A DNA stretch of 64,000 nucleotides, from NCBI RefSeq assembly GCF_014203355.1, contig NZ_JACHIR010000001.1:2854038-2918037 (forward strand). The letters are read 5' to 3'. This document shows positions 55,580-64,000 of this stretch, in pieces; the first letter of the stretch is position 1, and every line of letters begins with the position of its first letter. The stretch comes from Kutzneria kofuensis (GTDB lineage: Bacteria > Actinomycetota > Actinomycetes > Mycobacteriales > Pseudonocardiaceae). The notes below the pieces were generated by a model. The model had not been told where the DNA came from and searched no databases. It worked only from the letters and a program-made list of their open reading frames with translations. The translations under genes and the position numbers were made by a program.

Positions 55580-56387
55580 CACATCTACCGGCCAACTCTC
55601 TCACCAGGGGGCGGGCGTGCCCCAGGAGGACCAGCAGGAGTTCGCCAAGTCGCTTCAGGGCCGACCACGCGCCGATGGCGGCATCGGCAACACCGGCGAG
55701 GAAACCATGAGCCACAACCCGCTGTAGTTCCTGTACGAACGGTTCACGACCTACATCGAGGACCGCCACCGCGAACCTCGGGAGGACGTGCTCACCGGCC
55801 TGGCCACGGCGACCTTCCCTGACGGCTCGACGCCCGCGGTCATTGACGTGGTGCGCGTCGCGGCCAACCTGTTCTCGGCCGGCCAGGAGACCACTGTCCG
55901 CCTCCTGAGCACCGTGCTCAAAGTGCTCGCCGAGCGGCCCGACATCCAGCGATTGCTGCGCGAGGATCGCGGCCTTGTCCCCAAATTCATCGAAAAGACG
56001 CTCCGGATGGAAAGCCCGGTCAAGGGTGACTTCCGGCTGTCGAAGGTGCCGACAACGGTCGGCGGGGTGGACATCCCCGCCGGCACCACGGTGATGGTGC
56101 TCAACGGGGCCGCCAACCGCGATCCTCGCCGATTCGAGGACCCGTCGACATTCGACCCCAGGCGGCGCGACGCCCGGCAGCACATCGCGTTCGGACGCGG
56201 AATCCACACCTGCCCCGGCGCGCCGTTGACACGAGCCGAGACCCGCGTCGGCCTCGAACGGCTGCTCGACCGCACCGTGCACGGCCCAGCCGACGCCCGC
56301 CGTTACCGGTATCTGCCGACCTTCGTGCTCCGTGGCCTGACCGATCTGCACCTCGAATTCACGCCTGCCGGGGAGGACATCCGATGA
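55580..56387 (+). pseudogene. cytochrome P450, N-terminally truncated and with an internal stop
   Basis: The frame reads DGGIGNTGEETMSHNPL, then TAG (55725-55727), then FLYERFTTYIEDRHREPRED. Helix I is AANLFSAGQETTVRLLSTVL (Gly-Gln-Glu-Thr). The ExxR-type helix is FIEKTLRMESPVKGDFRLSK, and the heme loop is HIAFGRGIHTCPGAPLTRAE (Cys). About the first 200 residues are absent. The remainder is well conserved, so inactivation looks recent. Confidence 0.88.
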
Positions 56388-56571
56388 AGGTCACCATCGA
56401 CCAGGACAGCTGCCGGGACACGGGGTCTGCTGGACGATCTGCCCCGACGTGTTCGACCTCAACGACGATGGCTACGCCGAAGTGCGACCTCCTGATGTTC
56501 CCGACGAGTTCGCGGCCGCGGTGCACTCCGCCGCGGCCAACTGCCCCGAACGCGCCATCGCGGTGACCTGA
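56384..56571 (+). pseudogene. small ferredoxin partner of the P450, frameshifted
   Basis: ATG at 56384 overlaps the P450 stop. The start MKVTIDQDSCR is followed by a one-base loss near 56415. In the next frame it reads GVCWTICPDVFDLNDDGYAE, then AAVHSAAANCPERAIAVT. Cys spacing fits a [3Fe-4S]/[4Fe-4S] P450-type ferredoxin of about 62 residues. Confidence 0.85.
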
Positions 56572-56592
56572 CCGCTTCGCGCCCAACGCGAT

Positions 56593-56648
56593 GGCACCCA
56601 CCAGCCCCATCGGAACGCCCCTTTCGGGGGCAGGAAACGGTGGGTGCC
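56593..56648. terminator. hairpin between ferredoxin remnant and GH39-like gene
   Basis: GGCACCCACC (56593-56602) pairs with GGTGGGTGCC (56639-56648). A nested GCCCC/GGGGC hairpin (about 56617-56631) lies inside. The flanking genes are convergent. Confidence 0.65.
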
Positions 56649-56653
56649 GAGGT

Positions 56654-58333
56654 TCACTTCGCGCCCTGCGATCCCGACATCGGCGTGAACAGGACCAGGT
56701 ACATCGCGTTGGGCCCCAGTTCGGCCTGGTAGCAGTAGTTCCCAGTGGAGGTCACGGTCCGCTCGTCGACCTGCTGCAGGTGTCCCTTGGCCTGGTCCGT
56801 GTCGTTCGGGTTCGAGTAGTAGTTGCTCGTGTTCTGGTCGACCCGGTAGACCTTGACGTCGACCGGCCGCCCGCTCAGGTTCGACGGCAGGTGCGACAGG
56901 TTGATCGTCGCGTGGAACGCTCCGCTGTTGGTGTCCTGGTAGTTCCACACCATGACCGAGGCGCCCGTCTTGTCCTTGGCCGCCAGCGCGTAGACGCCAA
57001 GCCCCTTGTCGGTGAGGCTGTCCGAGGTGGCCGACACCTTCTTCGTCTTCATCATCGACTGCATCAGCAACGAATTGCCGTACGGCGTGAAGGTGTTCTC
57101 CACCGGCCCGTTCGGACAGTTCGTCGTCGTGGTCGTGCGGTCGGCTGCGGTGATGCTGGTGCAGCCGGGGCCGCGGGTGACGAACTCGTCCTTGCGCTCG
57201 TTGGACGAGTGCCGGGTGACCCAGTTGAACGCGTAGGTATCGGGTTGGTTGCCGTACCAGTACAGCACCGAGGCCGCACCCGCGGCCTGCCGCACATAGT
57301 CCGAGGTGGACCACGGGGTGGTGGTGGTAGTGGGGTCGGTGTCGGCGCAGTCGTCGCACAGCAGGCCCGGGTAGACCCCGGTCTCGGTCACGAAGGTGGG
57401 CAGGTCCGGGTCGACGTGGTGCGCCGCGAACATCGACTGGAGCCTGGCGTGCTGACTTTCGACCTGCCGCGGATCGTCCTTGTAGAAGTGCGGGTCCTGT
57501 ACGGTCGCCATGTCGCCGAACTCGACATATCCGTGATACGAGAAGAAGTCCAGGCGTTTGGCTGGGTCGGTGTCGGCGGCGTAGTCGTCGAGGAACTTGT
57601 TGATCCACGTCGGATCGAGCTCGAAGAACGCCGGACCGCCGATCCGCAGCGGGGTGTTCGGCATGAGTTCGGCGTTGACCTCGTTGGCGACCTGGTAGAA
57701 GGCCGCGTAGTACGGATACACCTTGTCCGGCGTCATGAAGCCGCGGTTCTGTGGGGCGTCCGGCTCGTTGAACGCCTCCAGGTACTTGACCTTCGGGTAC
57801 CGCGTCTTGACCGTCTTCACGATCTCCTCGATGACCGGCTTGGCCTGTGCCGGCGGCTTTCCCTGCTGGATCAGGCCGGTGACGTCGAGGTTCAGCAGGA
57901 CCGAGTCCGACACCGCGCTGGCGTCGGCGAGATAGCCGGCGACGTCACCGGTCGGCGAGGCGGGATCCGACGACAGTGTGCACGAGGTCGTCGACCCGCC
58001 GCACCAGTCCACCTTGGCCCAGGCCCGGTAGACCTTGCCATGCAGACCAACCTGGTTCAGGTAGGCCACGTCCGACGCCCTCGCGCTCTGCCACGTCTTG
58101 GCTTGGGTGAAGTTGTTGTACCGCTCCCCGTGCCAGAGCGGGCCTTGCTCCTGCGAGAAGTCGACGGACACCCCCGCGACCGCAACCGTGTCCGCGACTC
58201 CGCGGGGCGCCAGCCCTGCCGCGGAACAAGTCAGCAGCAAGGCGAGCGTCAGCACCGGCACCCCCCAACCACGTCGCCCGGGCGCCGGCATCAGCCGGCT
58301 CGTTTTCGCGCGCACACCATCACCAGTCCTCAT
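56654..58333 (-). CDS. secreted GH39-like (clan GH-A) glycosidase
   Basis: 559 residues from the ATG at 58333 (AGGGTG upstream). Long signal (GWGVPVLTLALLLTCSAAGL). The barrel has QGPLWHGERYNNFTQAKTWQ, KYLEAFNEPDAPQNRGFM (acid/base Glu in NEP), DFFSYHGYVEFGDM and LPTFVTETGVYPGLLCDDCA (nucleophile Glu). The C-terminal beta domain ends VDERTVTSTGNYCYQAELGP, then NAMYLVLFTPMSG. It resembles GH39 xylosidase-like proteins; substrate unknown. It is divergent from a two-component system across a long inverted repeat. A decayed copy of its end lies at 20382. Confidence 0.72.
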   Translation of the reverse strand: MRTGDGVRAKTSRLMPAPGRRGWGVPVLTLALLLTCSAAGLAPRGVADTVAVAGVSVDFSQEQGPLWHGERYNNFTQAKTWQSARASDVAYLNQVGLHGKVYRAWAKVDWCGGSTTSCTLSSDPASPTGDVAGYLADASAVSDSVLLNLDVTGLIQQGKPPAQAKPVIEEIVKTVKTRYPKVKYLEAFNEPDAPQNRGFMTPDKVYPYYAAFYQVANEVNAELMPNTPLRIGGPAFFELDPTWINKFLDDYAADTDPAKRLDFFSYHGYVEFGDMATVQDPHFYKDDPRQVESQHARLQSMFAAHHVDPDLPTFVTETGVYPGLLCDDCADTDPTTTTTPWSTSDYVRQAAGAASVLYWYGNQPDTYAFNWVTRHSSNERKDEFVTRGPGCTSITAADRTTTTTNCPNGPVENTFTPYGNSLLMQSMMKTKKVSATSDSLTDKGLGVYALAAKDKTGASVMVWNYQDTNSGAFHATINLSHLPSNLSGRPVDVKVYRVDQNTSNYYSNPNDTDQAKGHLQQVDERTVTSTGNYCYQAELGPNAMYLVLFTPMSGSQGAK

Positions 58334-58382
58334 GTCGATCACCCTGCCCAGTGATCACGGTCCGGCGCATCCAGCCAGCACA

Positions 58383-58420
58383 GGCTCCTGGCGTACTGTG
58401 ACCGTGGTACGCCAGGAGCC
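58383..58420. promoter_or_regulatory. 14-bp perfect inverted repeat in the GH39 / histidine kinase divergent promoter
   Basis: GGCTCCTGGCGTAC (58383-58396) and GTACGCCAGGAGCC (58407-58420) are exact complements separated by 10 bases. Because the genes diverge it is not a terminator. The 24-base centre spacing suits a dimeric response regulator. Confidence 0.6.
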
Positions 58421-58474
58421 GACCTACTGCGACGGCAGTACTTCGGGCACCGGTCATCGTGACCGCATACAGTC

Positions 58475-59683
58475 GTGCCGGTGCGCACCTGGTTCTTCGC
58501 CCGCCGGGCCTGGTCGCGGTGGGACACCCTGGACGTGGCGCTCGCCGTTGGCCTGTGGCTCGTCGGCGTGGTGATGCTGCCCTCCGGCGTGACCGGGCCG
58601 CCGCGAGCGTGGCAGGAAGCCGTGTTGGTGGCGGCGTGCGCGGCGATCGCATGTCGTCGACGCTGGCCGATTCCGACGGTGGCGGTCGCCGCGACGGCGT
58701 TTCTGGGCCAGGTGGCCGGCGCGAGCCCGCACTGGGTGGCCACCACCGCCCTGACCGCGACCACCTACACCCTGGCCACCACCGTCCCGCGCCACGTCGC
58801 GTTCGCCGTGGGCGCCGTAACGCTGGCGGTGGTCGGGGCAGGCGGCACGCTGCTGCCGAGGTCACTCGAGCAATCCGCACTGCGAACGCTCCTGGAAGGT
58901 ATGAATGTCCGCATCCCCCTGCTGGAGTTGACGGTGATCGTGACGGGTGTCGCGGCCGGGGACGCGGTGCGTCACCGGCGGGCCTATCTGGCCGCGGTGG
59001 AGGATCGGGCCCGCCATGCCGAGCACGACCGGGAGCGGGAGGCGCGCCGACGGGTGGCCGAGGAACGGGTGCGCATCGCTCGTGACCTGCATGACGCGGT
59101 CTCCCACCAACTCGCGTTGATCCACGTGCACGCTGGGGTGGCCAGCCATCTGTTCACCCGCCGCCCTGACCAGGCCGCAGCCGCACTGGGCCACGTACGC
59201 ACCGCCAGCCGGGCCGCTTTGGACGAGTTGGCCGGCACCATCGACGCGCTGCGCCAGCCCGACCACACCACGGGACCGGTCGAGCCGGTCGCCGGGCTCG
59301 CCCGGCTACGCGAGCTGATCGTCGCACTGGCCACCGCCGGGCTGCGAGTCGACCTCACCATCACAGGATCGCCGCGGGGCCTCCCCGCGGTGGCAGACGG
59401 CGCGGCCTACCGGATCATCCAGGAAGCGCTGACGAACGTGTGCAAGCACGCCCGGACCGGTTCGGCCCGGGTGAGCCTGGACTACCGCACGTCCGAGTTC
59501 CATCTCGTGGTCGACGACGACGGTGTGGGCGCCGGGACGACTGCCGCGGCCTGGATGACCGGGCACGGCACGCGCGGCATGATCGAACGCGCGGCAACCG
59601 TGGGCGGGTGGGTGGCACTGGGCCCCCGCGCGGAGGGCGGGTTCCGGGTCGCGGCCGTGTTGCCGGCCGCCGAGGAGGATTGA
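58475..59683 (+). CDS. sensor histidine kinase, NarL/LuxR-partner type
   Basis: 402 residues, GTG start. Four to six N-terminal membrane segments (DVALAVGLWLVGVVMLPSGV to VTVIVTGVAAGD-like) lack a large extracellular loop. The HisKA_3 box reads EERVRIARDLHDAVSHQLAL with the phospho-His in DLHD. The ATPase motifs are IIQEALTNVCKHARTGSARV (N box), VVDDDGVGAG and GHGTRGMIERAATVGG (G box). It pairs with the response regulator two bases downstream. The signal is unknown but, given its divergent neighbour, a carbohydrate-related cue is plausible. Confidence 0.9.
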   Translation: MPVRTWFFARRAWSRWDTLDVALAVGLWLVGVVMLPSGVTGPPRAWQEAVLVAACAAIACRRRWPIPTVAVAATAFLGQVAGASPHWVATTALTATTYTLATTVPRHVAFAVGAVTLAVVGAGGTLLPRSLEQSALRTLLEGMNVRIPLLELTVIVTGVAAGDAVRHRRAYLAAVEDRARHAEHDREREARRRVAEERVRIARDLHDAVSHQLALIHVHAGVASHLFTRRPDQAAAALGHVRTASRAALDELAGTIDALRQPDHTTGPVEPVAGLARLRELIVALATAGLRVDLTITGSPRGLPAVADGAAYRIIQEALTNVCKHARTGSARVSLDYRTSEFHLVVDDDGVGAGTTAAAWMTGHGTRGMIERAATVGGWVALGPRAEGGFRVAAVLPAAEED

Positions 59684-59685
59684 CA

Positions 59686-60378
59686 GTGGCCGAGAGCAGG
59701 CGGATCACCGTGGGACTGGTCGACGATCAGGCGTTGCTGCGAGTCGGGTTCCGCATGCTGGTGGACGCCGAGGACGATCTGGCGGTGGTCGGCGAGGCCG
59801 ACAGCGGGCGGCAGGCGGTGGAGCTGGCTCGGCGGGCCCGTCCGGATGTGCTGCTGATGGACATCCGCATGCCCGACGGCGACGGCCTGGCCGCCACCCG
59901 CCGGATCACCGGCGACCCCGACCTTGCCGGGGTCCGGGTGTTGATCCTCACGCTGTTCGAGATCGACGAGTACGTGTTCGAGGCATTGCGGTGCGGGGCC
60001 AGCGGATTCGTCGGCAAGAACGCCGAGCCGGCCGACCTGCTCGCCGCGATCCGGGTGGTGGCCCGCGGCGACCGACTGCTGTGCCCGGCTGCGACCACCG
60101 CGCTGATCACCCGGTTCCTCCGACAGCCCCACCCCGGATCGCCCGTTGTCCCGGAGCGGCTCGCGCCCTTGACCGACCGCGAACGGGAGATCACCGCGCT
60201 GGTGGCGACCGGGCTGTCCAACGCCGAGATCGCCACCAGGCTGAGGCTCAGCCCATTGACCGTGAAGACCCACATCAACCGGGCAATGGCCAAAGTGCAC
60301 GCTCGGGACCGCGCGCAACTGGTGGTGCTCGCCTACCAGACGGGGCTGGTCAAGCCACCCGACAGGACATCCCGCTGA
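59686..60378 (+). CDS. LuxR/NarL-type response regulator
   Basis: 230 residues; GTG at 59686 with GAGGAGGA 6 bases before, two bases after the kinase stop. The receiver domain reads ITVGLVDDQALLRVGFRMLV and PDVLLMDIRMPDGDG (phospho-Asp), with Thr in LILTLF and Lys in GFVGKNAEP. The helix-turn-helix is LTDREREITALVATGLSNAE, then VKTHINRAMAKVHARDRAQL. It probably binds the inverted repeat at 58383. Confidence 0.92.
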   Translation: MAESRRITVGLVDDQALLRVGFRMLVDAEDDLAVVGEADSGRQAVELARRARPDVLLMDIRMPDGDGLAATRRITGDPDLAGVRVLILTLFEIDEYVFEALRCGASGFVGKNAEPADLLAAIRVVARGDRLLCPAATTALITRFLRQPHPGSPVVPERLAPLTDREREITALVATGLSNAEIATRLRLSPLTVKTHINRAMAKVHARDRAQLVVLAYQTGLVKPPDRTSR

Positions 60379-60399
60379 TCACCGGATGACGTCACCGCA

Positions 60400-60799
60400 A
60401 CCACTGCCCGAGCCGTGGCCGCGGATCGAGCCGCGTCGTTTCGGTTCCTCGTCCGCGACCGGGACACGAAGTTCACCGCCGGGTTCGATGCCGTGTTGCC
60501 GGTGAGGGGATCACCAGCGTGATGATTCCGCCGCGGACGCCTCGCGCGAACTGCTATGCGGAGCGATTCGTGCGCAGGGTCCAAGCGGAGTGCACCGACC
60601 AGATGTTGATCTACAACGAACGGCACGCCGCCGCCGTCCTCGGAGAGTACGCCCGGCATTCAACGACCACCGGCCACACCAAGGCCTCAACCAACAGCCA
60701 CCAAACCACGATCCGGCCAGCGTCATCCCGCTGGACGCTCCGATCCCACGCCGAAATATCCTCGGCGGGGTGATCAACGAGTACCGGCGAGGATCTTGA
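60400..60799 (+). pseudogene. C-terminal relic of an rve-type transposase
   Basis: Pieces in two frames: [20 protein letters not shown], then [40 protein letters not shown], and [12 protein letters not shown]. They match the DDE region of the transposase at 7176-10025 but with different details (RVQAECTDQ), so it is a separate, related element. Frameshifts near 60508 and 60660 inactivate it. Confidence 0.8.
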
Positions 60800-60956
60800 G
60801 CTGGCCGGCAAACACCTGGTCACCGCCTACACATCGACTTTTGGCACGGTACAGGCATGCCGTAGTCATTTAATCACGCGGGGTTGCCCATTGCGCGCTC
60901 AACGCCGAGAGCGCACACCAGACCTGTCATATCCCGTCCTCACAACGGAGATCGAC

Positions 60957-62162
60957 ATGGCCTGGACAGAACAGATCAGCCCGCACTCCTGGCGCGTCCG
61001 CTACCCCACCGGAGACGGCCACATCGCTTCCGTCTCCGGATTCACCACCAGGAAAGCTGCCGATGACTACGCCCACGACATCGAAACCGACCAACGCCGC
61101 GGAACCCGGATCGACCCCGCGCACGGCCGGACCACCGTCGCCGAATGGGTGGCCACCTGGTTCGCCGCCCTCGACCTCGACCCCCGCACCCTGGACAACT
61201 ACCGCAGCATCCTGCGCTGCCACATCCAGCCACGCTGGGGCAGCACCCCACTCAGCGACATCACCACCCTCACCGTCAATAAATGGATCACCGAACTCCA
61301 CCAACGCGGCTACGCCACCTCCACCATCGGCAGCATCACCAAGCTGCTCTCGATGCTGCTCACCGACGCCGCCGACGAACACCTCATCCCCGACAACCCC
61401 ATCCACAAAAGACGCCGGCGCGGGCGCCGCAGCCACCGCATCGAACCCGAGAAGATCTGGGCCACCCCAGAAGAAGTCGTGCGGATCGCCGACCAGGCCA
61501 CCGCGCTCGGCGGCGAGGCCGCCGGGCTACTGATCATCACCGCCGCCTGGACCGGCTGCCGCTGGGGCGAGCTGGCCGGCCTGCACCGCGACAACCTCGA
61601 CCTCGACCGCGGCCTACTCATCGTCGACCCGCGCGTCGGTGCCCTGCACGAGAGCGCCCACACGCGCTGGCTGGGCCCACCCAAGACCGCCTCCTCTGCG
61701 CGCGCGATCACCTTGCCGCCGTTCCTCGTCGACCTGCTGCGCAACCACCTGCAACGGCACGACGGCGAGTTCGTGTTCACCACCGAGAGCGGAACCTGGT
61801 TGTGGCGCAGCACCTTCATCCGCCGCGTGCTCAACCCCGCCATAAACGGCAACCTCGACCGCCCCAACGCACACGTGCGGACCTACCCCATTCGGCCCGG
61901 CCTGACCTTCCACGGCCTCCGACACAGCCACAAGACCTGGCTCATCGCCAGCAACACGCCTGAGATCGCCCAAGCCCGACGGCTGGGTCACCACTTGCAC
62001 AACCGCGTCGTCGAGGTCTATTCGCACGTCGCACCCGAAGTCGAACAACGACTCATCAACGCATTGCAGCGACGCTGGCACACCGCGACGACAATGGTGC
62101 AGACACATCCAATCGCGCCAGAACCCGCACCACGGCATCTCACCAGCGGCATCGCGGCATAA
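60957..62162 (+). CDS. tyrosine recombinase / integrase of the island
   Basis: 401 residues; ATG at 60957 with CGGAGAT upstream. The N-terminal Arm domain reads RVRYPTGDGHIASVSGFTTR and KAADDYAHDIETDQRRGTRI. The core-binding domain has LDNYRSILRCHIQPRWGSTP. The catalytic set is AAWTGCRWGELAGL (Arg I), LTFHGLRHSHKTWLIA (His-x-x-Arg) and ARRLGHHLHNRVVEVYSHVA (His and Tyr). It lies 207 bases from the tRNA-Ala gene whose 3' part is the 47-bp repeat, so it is the obvious enzyme for integration and excision. No xis gene is evident beside it. Confidence 0.92.
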   Translation: MAWTEQISPHSWRVRYPTGDGHIASVSGFTTRKAADDYAHDIETDQRRGTRIDPAHGRTTVAEWVATWFAALDLDPRTLDNYRSILRCHIQPRWGSTPLSDITTLTVNKWITELHQRGYATSTIGSITKLLSMLLTDAADEHLIPDNPIHKRRRRGRRSHRIEPEKIWATPEEVVRIADQATALGGEAAGLLIITAAWTGCRWGELAGLHRDNLDLDRGLLIVDPRVGALHESAHTRWLGPPKTASSARAITLPPFLVDLLRNHLQRHDGEFVFTTESGTWLWRSTFIRRVLNPAINGNLDRPNAHVRTYPIRPGLTFHGLRHSHKTWLIASNTPEIAQARRLGHHLHNRVVEVYSHVAPEVEQRLINALQRRWHTATTMVQTHPIAPEPAPRHLTSGIAA

Positions 62163-62173
62163 CGAAATGACAT

Positions 62174-62202
62174 GCCCCTCACAACGCCGGTAAGAGGGGC
62201 AC
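62174..62202 (+). terminator. hairpin after the integrase gene
   Basis: TGCCCCTC (62174-62181) pairs with GAGGGGCA (62195-62202), 12 bases after the stop. Further right, at about 62240-62275, short direct repeats (CTCCTCCAGAACTCCTCCA) may be integrase arm sites. Confidence 0.6.
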
Positions 62203-62314
62203 CACGACCACGCAGGCCACACCCCCGAAGAACGCTCAACCTGGAGGAACCTCCTCCAGAACTCCTCCATAGGGGCAGAATGCCAGCACCTAACAGCGAT
62301 CACCGCCGCAAAAC

Positions 62315-62355
62315 AAAAAGCCCGCCTGACCAGCGAAAACCGCTCGATCAGACGG
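62315..62355 (-). terminator. rho-independent terminator of the tRNA-Ala gene
   Basis: On the minus strand CCGTCTGATC pairs with GGTCAGGCGG (with G-U pairs) around an inner AGCG/CGCT hairpin. CTTTTTG follows. It starts about 15 bases after the tRNA 3' end. Confidence 0.75.
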
Positions 62356-62368
62356 ACTCAAACAAAGG

Positions 62369-62415
62369 GTGGAGCTGAGGGGACTCGAACCCCTGACCCT
62401 CACACTGCCAGTGTG
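62369..62415. repeat. right attachment-site repeat within the intact tRNA-Ala gene
   Basis: 47 bp identical to 13112-13158. It covers the 3' half of the tRNA gene, so the integrated element supplies or preserves a complete tRNA. The distance between the copies is 49,257 bp. Confidence 0.85.
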
Positions 62416-62442
62416 ATGCGCTACCAGCTGCGCCACAGCCCC
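62370..62442 (-). tRNA. tRNA-Ala (anticodon GGC)
   Basis: 73 bases with discriminator A. The acceptor stem is GGGGCTG / CAGCTCC with one G-U pair. The anticodon loop CTGGCAG places GGC at 34-36, reading GCC/GCU alanine codons. The T loop GTTCGAG is normal. No CCA is encoded. It is used as integration target. Confidence 0.95.
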
Positions 62443-62610
62443 GAACCGAGACTCGAAACCCGGGTTGGTAGGTCCCTCATCTCGTGGTGCAAACACTACA
62501 CGACGGGGCCGCGAGAAGTGAAATCGGGGGGTCGGAAGTGGGGTTTGGGCTGGTCAGGAGTGGGAACGGCCCGCCACGCGGGGAGCGTGACGGGCCGCGG
62601 GGACGATCAG

Positions 62611-63390
62611 TCAGGAGTTGAGGAGCTTGTCGAGCCACTGGGGGTCCTGCAGCGCCTTGAGGTCGGTGGTGCCGTTGAGCACGGTGGGGGTGCCCTGAAG
62701 GTTGACGGGAGGCGCGGAGGCGGTGGTGACCTGCTGCTTGACGAGGTCGTTGTAGGCGCCCTTGTTCACGTCGTCGGTGAACTGCTGGGCGGTGATGCCG
62801 AGCCGCTTGCCGAGACTGAGGAGCTGCTCGTTGGTGTAGCCGGCCCCGCCTTCCTTGGGCTGCTGGGCGTAGAGGCTGGCGTGGAAGTCGGCGAACTTGC
62901 CCTGCTTGGCGGCGGCGATGGCGGCATTGGCGGCGAGCAGGGAGTAGCCGGGGGGATTGGTGTTGCGGTCCAGGATGTTGAGCAGGTGGTACCGCACCTG
63001 GAGCTTGCCGTCGGCCATGGCCTTGGCCATCTGGGCCCCGCTCTGCTGCTCGAGGTCGCCGCAGTAGGGGCAGGTGAAGTCCTCGTACACGTCGATCTTG
63101 GTCTTGGCGCTGTCCGGGCCGGCGATCACGGTGCCGTCGTCGCCGACCTTGGCGGTGTACTCACTACTGGACTTGGTGACCTTGATCGCGTCGGCGCCGG
63201 CCGGCGCGGGGTCGGACTGCCGGGTGTTGAGGATCACGCCGACGATCACCACCACGGCGACCACGATCACGACGGCGACGCCGATGGCGATGTTGCGCCG
63301 GTCGTTGCGGGCGCCGCGGGCGGCCGCGACGGCGCGGGCGGCGTTGGCCTTGCTCTTGTCACGCTTGTTGTTGTTCTGGGCCGCGCCCAC
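62611..63390 (-). CDS. membrane-anchored DsbA-like thioredoxin-fold protein
   Basis: 259 residues; GTG at 63390 with GGAGGA 9 bases upstream. A basic cytoplasmic start (NNNKRDKSKANAARAVAAAR) precedes one membrane helix (IAIGVAVVIVVAVVVIVGVI). The extracytoplasmic domain has KIDVYEDFTCPYCGDLEQQS with the CPYC redox pair, AANAAIAAAKQGKFADFHAS and the cis-Pro region GTPTVLNGTTDLKAL. This is the Thioredoxin_4/DsbA type used for disulfide formation outside the cell. It lies beyond the island. Confidence 0.92.
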   Translation of the reverse strand: MGAAQNNNKRDKSKANAARAVAAARGARNDRRNIAIGVAVVIVVAVVVIVGVILNTRQSDPAPAGADAIKVTKSSSEYTAKVGDDGTVIAGPDSAKTKIDVYEDFTCPYCGDLEQQSGAQMAKAMADGKLQVRYHLLNILDRNTNPPGYSLLAANAAIAAAKQGKFADFHASLYAQQPKEGGAGYTNEQLLSLGKRLGITAQQFTDDVNKGAYNDLVKQQVTTASAPPVNLQGTPTVLNGTTDLKALQDPQWLDKLLNS

Positions 63391-63469
63391 GGTGAACCGT
63401 CCTCCTCGTAGCCGGCCGGCCAACTCGGCGGCCGAGTCCTGGCGAAATGCTACCGACGGACCCTAAGCG

Positions 63470-64000
63470 CTACCTGAGAAGTCCTTTTCGCAACGCCGAG
63501 AGGCACTGTTCGAGTGCATCGGACGCGGCCGGGATCAACGGCGCGTAGCTGGCGAAAGAGTGCACAAGATGATCAAAACGGACGGTGTCGACCGGCACGC
63601 CCGCCGCCTGGAGTTGCCGGGCGTAGGCCTCCCCCTCGTCACGGAGCGGATCGCGCCACACGGTGGCGATGAACGCCGGCGGCAGCCCGGAGAGGTCAGC
63701 GGCGAGCGCGGGGGCCAGGGTGGCGGGCGGCGCGCCGTCGAGGTGCCCGGCGTAGTACCGCAGGTAGGCCTCCATATCCGGAGTGGACAGCACGGGCGCG
63801 TCGGTGTTCTCCGCCCGTGAGGGAAACTCGCCAACGCCGCCGACGGACGGGTAGAGCAGCAGCTGGAACCGCAGCGCCGGCCCGCCTTCGTCCCGGGCGA
63901 GCTGCGCGAGCACGGCGGCGAGGTTGCCGCCGGCGCTGTCCCCGGCGACGGCGATCCGCGACGGGTCGCCACCGATCTCCCGCGCGTGTTCGCCGACCCA
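63470..64000 (-). CDS. HSL-type alpha/beta hydrolase (esterase/lipase), 5' part cut by the window
   Basis: The minus frame is open to the window edge. It reads [20 protein letters not shown] (nucleophile Ser in GDSAG), then [33 protein letters not shown] (Asp) and [13 protein letters not shown] (His). This order matches bacterial hormone-sensitive-lipase-like esterases (alpha/beta hydrolase fold-3). The N-terminal HGGG oxyanion part lies outside the window. Confidence 0.88.
   Translation of the reverse strand, partial: WVGEHAREIGGDPSRIAVAGDSAGGNLAAVLAQLARDEGGPALRFQLLLYPSVGGVGEFPSRAENTDAPVLSTPDMEAYLRYYAGHLDGAPPATLAPALAADLSGLPPAFIATVWRDPLRDEGEAYARQLQAAGVPVDTVRFDHLVHSFASYAPLIPAASDALEQCLSALRKGLLR

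Overview
The window is high-GC DNA with actinobacterial hallmarks: GTG and TTG starts, ATGA/GTGA gene overlaps, Tat and Sec-exported glycoside hydrolases, a DUF1996 exoprotein, LacI regulators and many actinomycete insertion sequences. A filamentous soil or plant-associated actinomycete (Pseudonocardiales- or Streptosporangiales-like) is the best guess; the genus cannot be fixed from the sequence alone.

Region 1 (1-3.8 kb) starts inside a defence operon on the minus strand. A DUF2397 gene runs with an ATGA overlap into a DUF2398 gene cut by the window edge, which is the gene order of a type III Wadjet anti-plasmid system. Upstream of it are a DUF6907 protein and a sigma-70-like protein. Region 2 (4.0-12.8 kb) is an insertion-sequence pile-up: two identical IS701-family copies, each with its own YTAG target duplication; an IS5-family element; an IS110-family element inside the gene of an rve-type transposase; and an IS630 element. 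The IS110 element carries, upstream of its recombinase, sequences that match its own ends and its target, as expected of a bridge RNA.

Region 3 (13.1-62.4 kb) is bracketed by a 47-bp perfect direct repeat. The right copy is the 3' part of an intact tRNA-Ala(GGC) gene and the left copy is a bare 3' fragment. A tyrosine integrase sits inside, next to the intact tRNA. I infer a 49-kb integrated island. It holds a DUF1996 exoprotein, an ISAzo13 element nested in an IS256 element, and a LacI regulator facing a nine-gene secreted operon for pectin (rhamnogalacturonan I and galactan side chains): two CE12 acetylesterases, GH2, a PL9-like lyase, GH53, an unassigned TIM-barrel hydrolase, a small Tat-type fragment and GH5. 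Next come a CE2-type esterase, a GH43-like enzyme with a binding domain, a cutinase/PETase-like polyester hydrolase, a sugar ABC importer with a frameshifted LacI gene, and a large GH3 enzyme. Two operator-like palindrome families recur in this stretch.

The rest of the island (45-60.4 kb) is an aromatic ring-cleavage operon (two amidohydrolases, two FAH-family enzymes, a metallo-beta-lactamase-fold hydrolase, a VOC extradiol dioxygenase and an FAD monooxygenase) divergent from a LysR regulator; an SDR; decayed P450 and ferredoxin genes; a GH39-like enzyme; and a two-component system. Several loci have decayed partial copies elsewhere in the island. Right of the tRNA are a DsbA-like membrane-anchored thioredoxin-fold protein and an HSL-type esterase, probably chromosomal backbone.

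Many genes carry single-base frameshifts, several in runs of six G or C, so part of the decay could be sequencing error.
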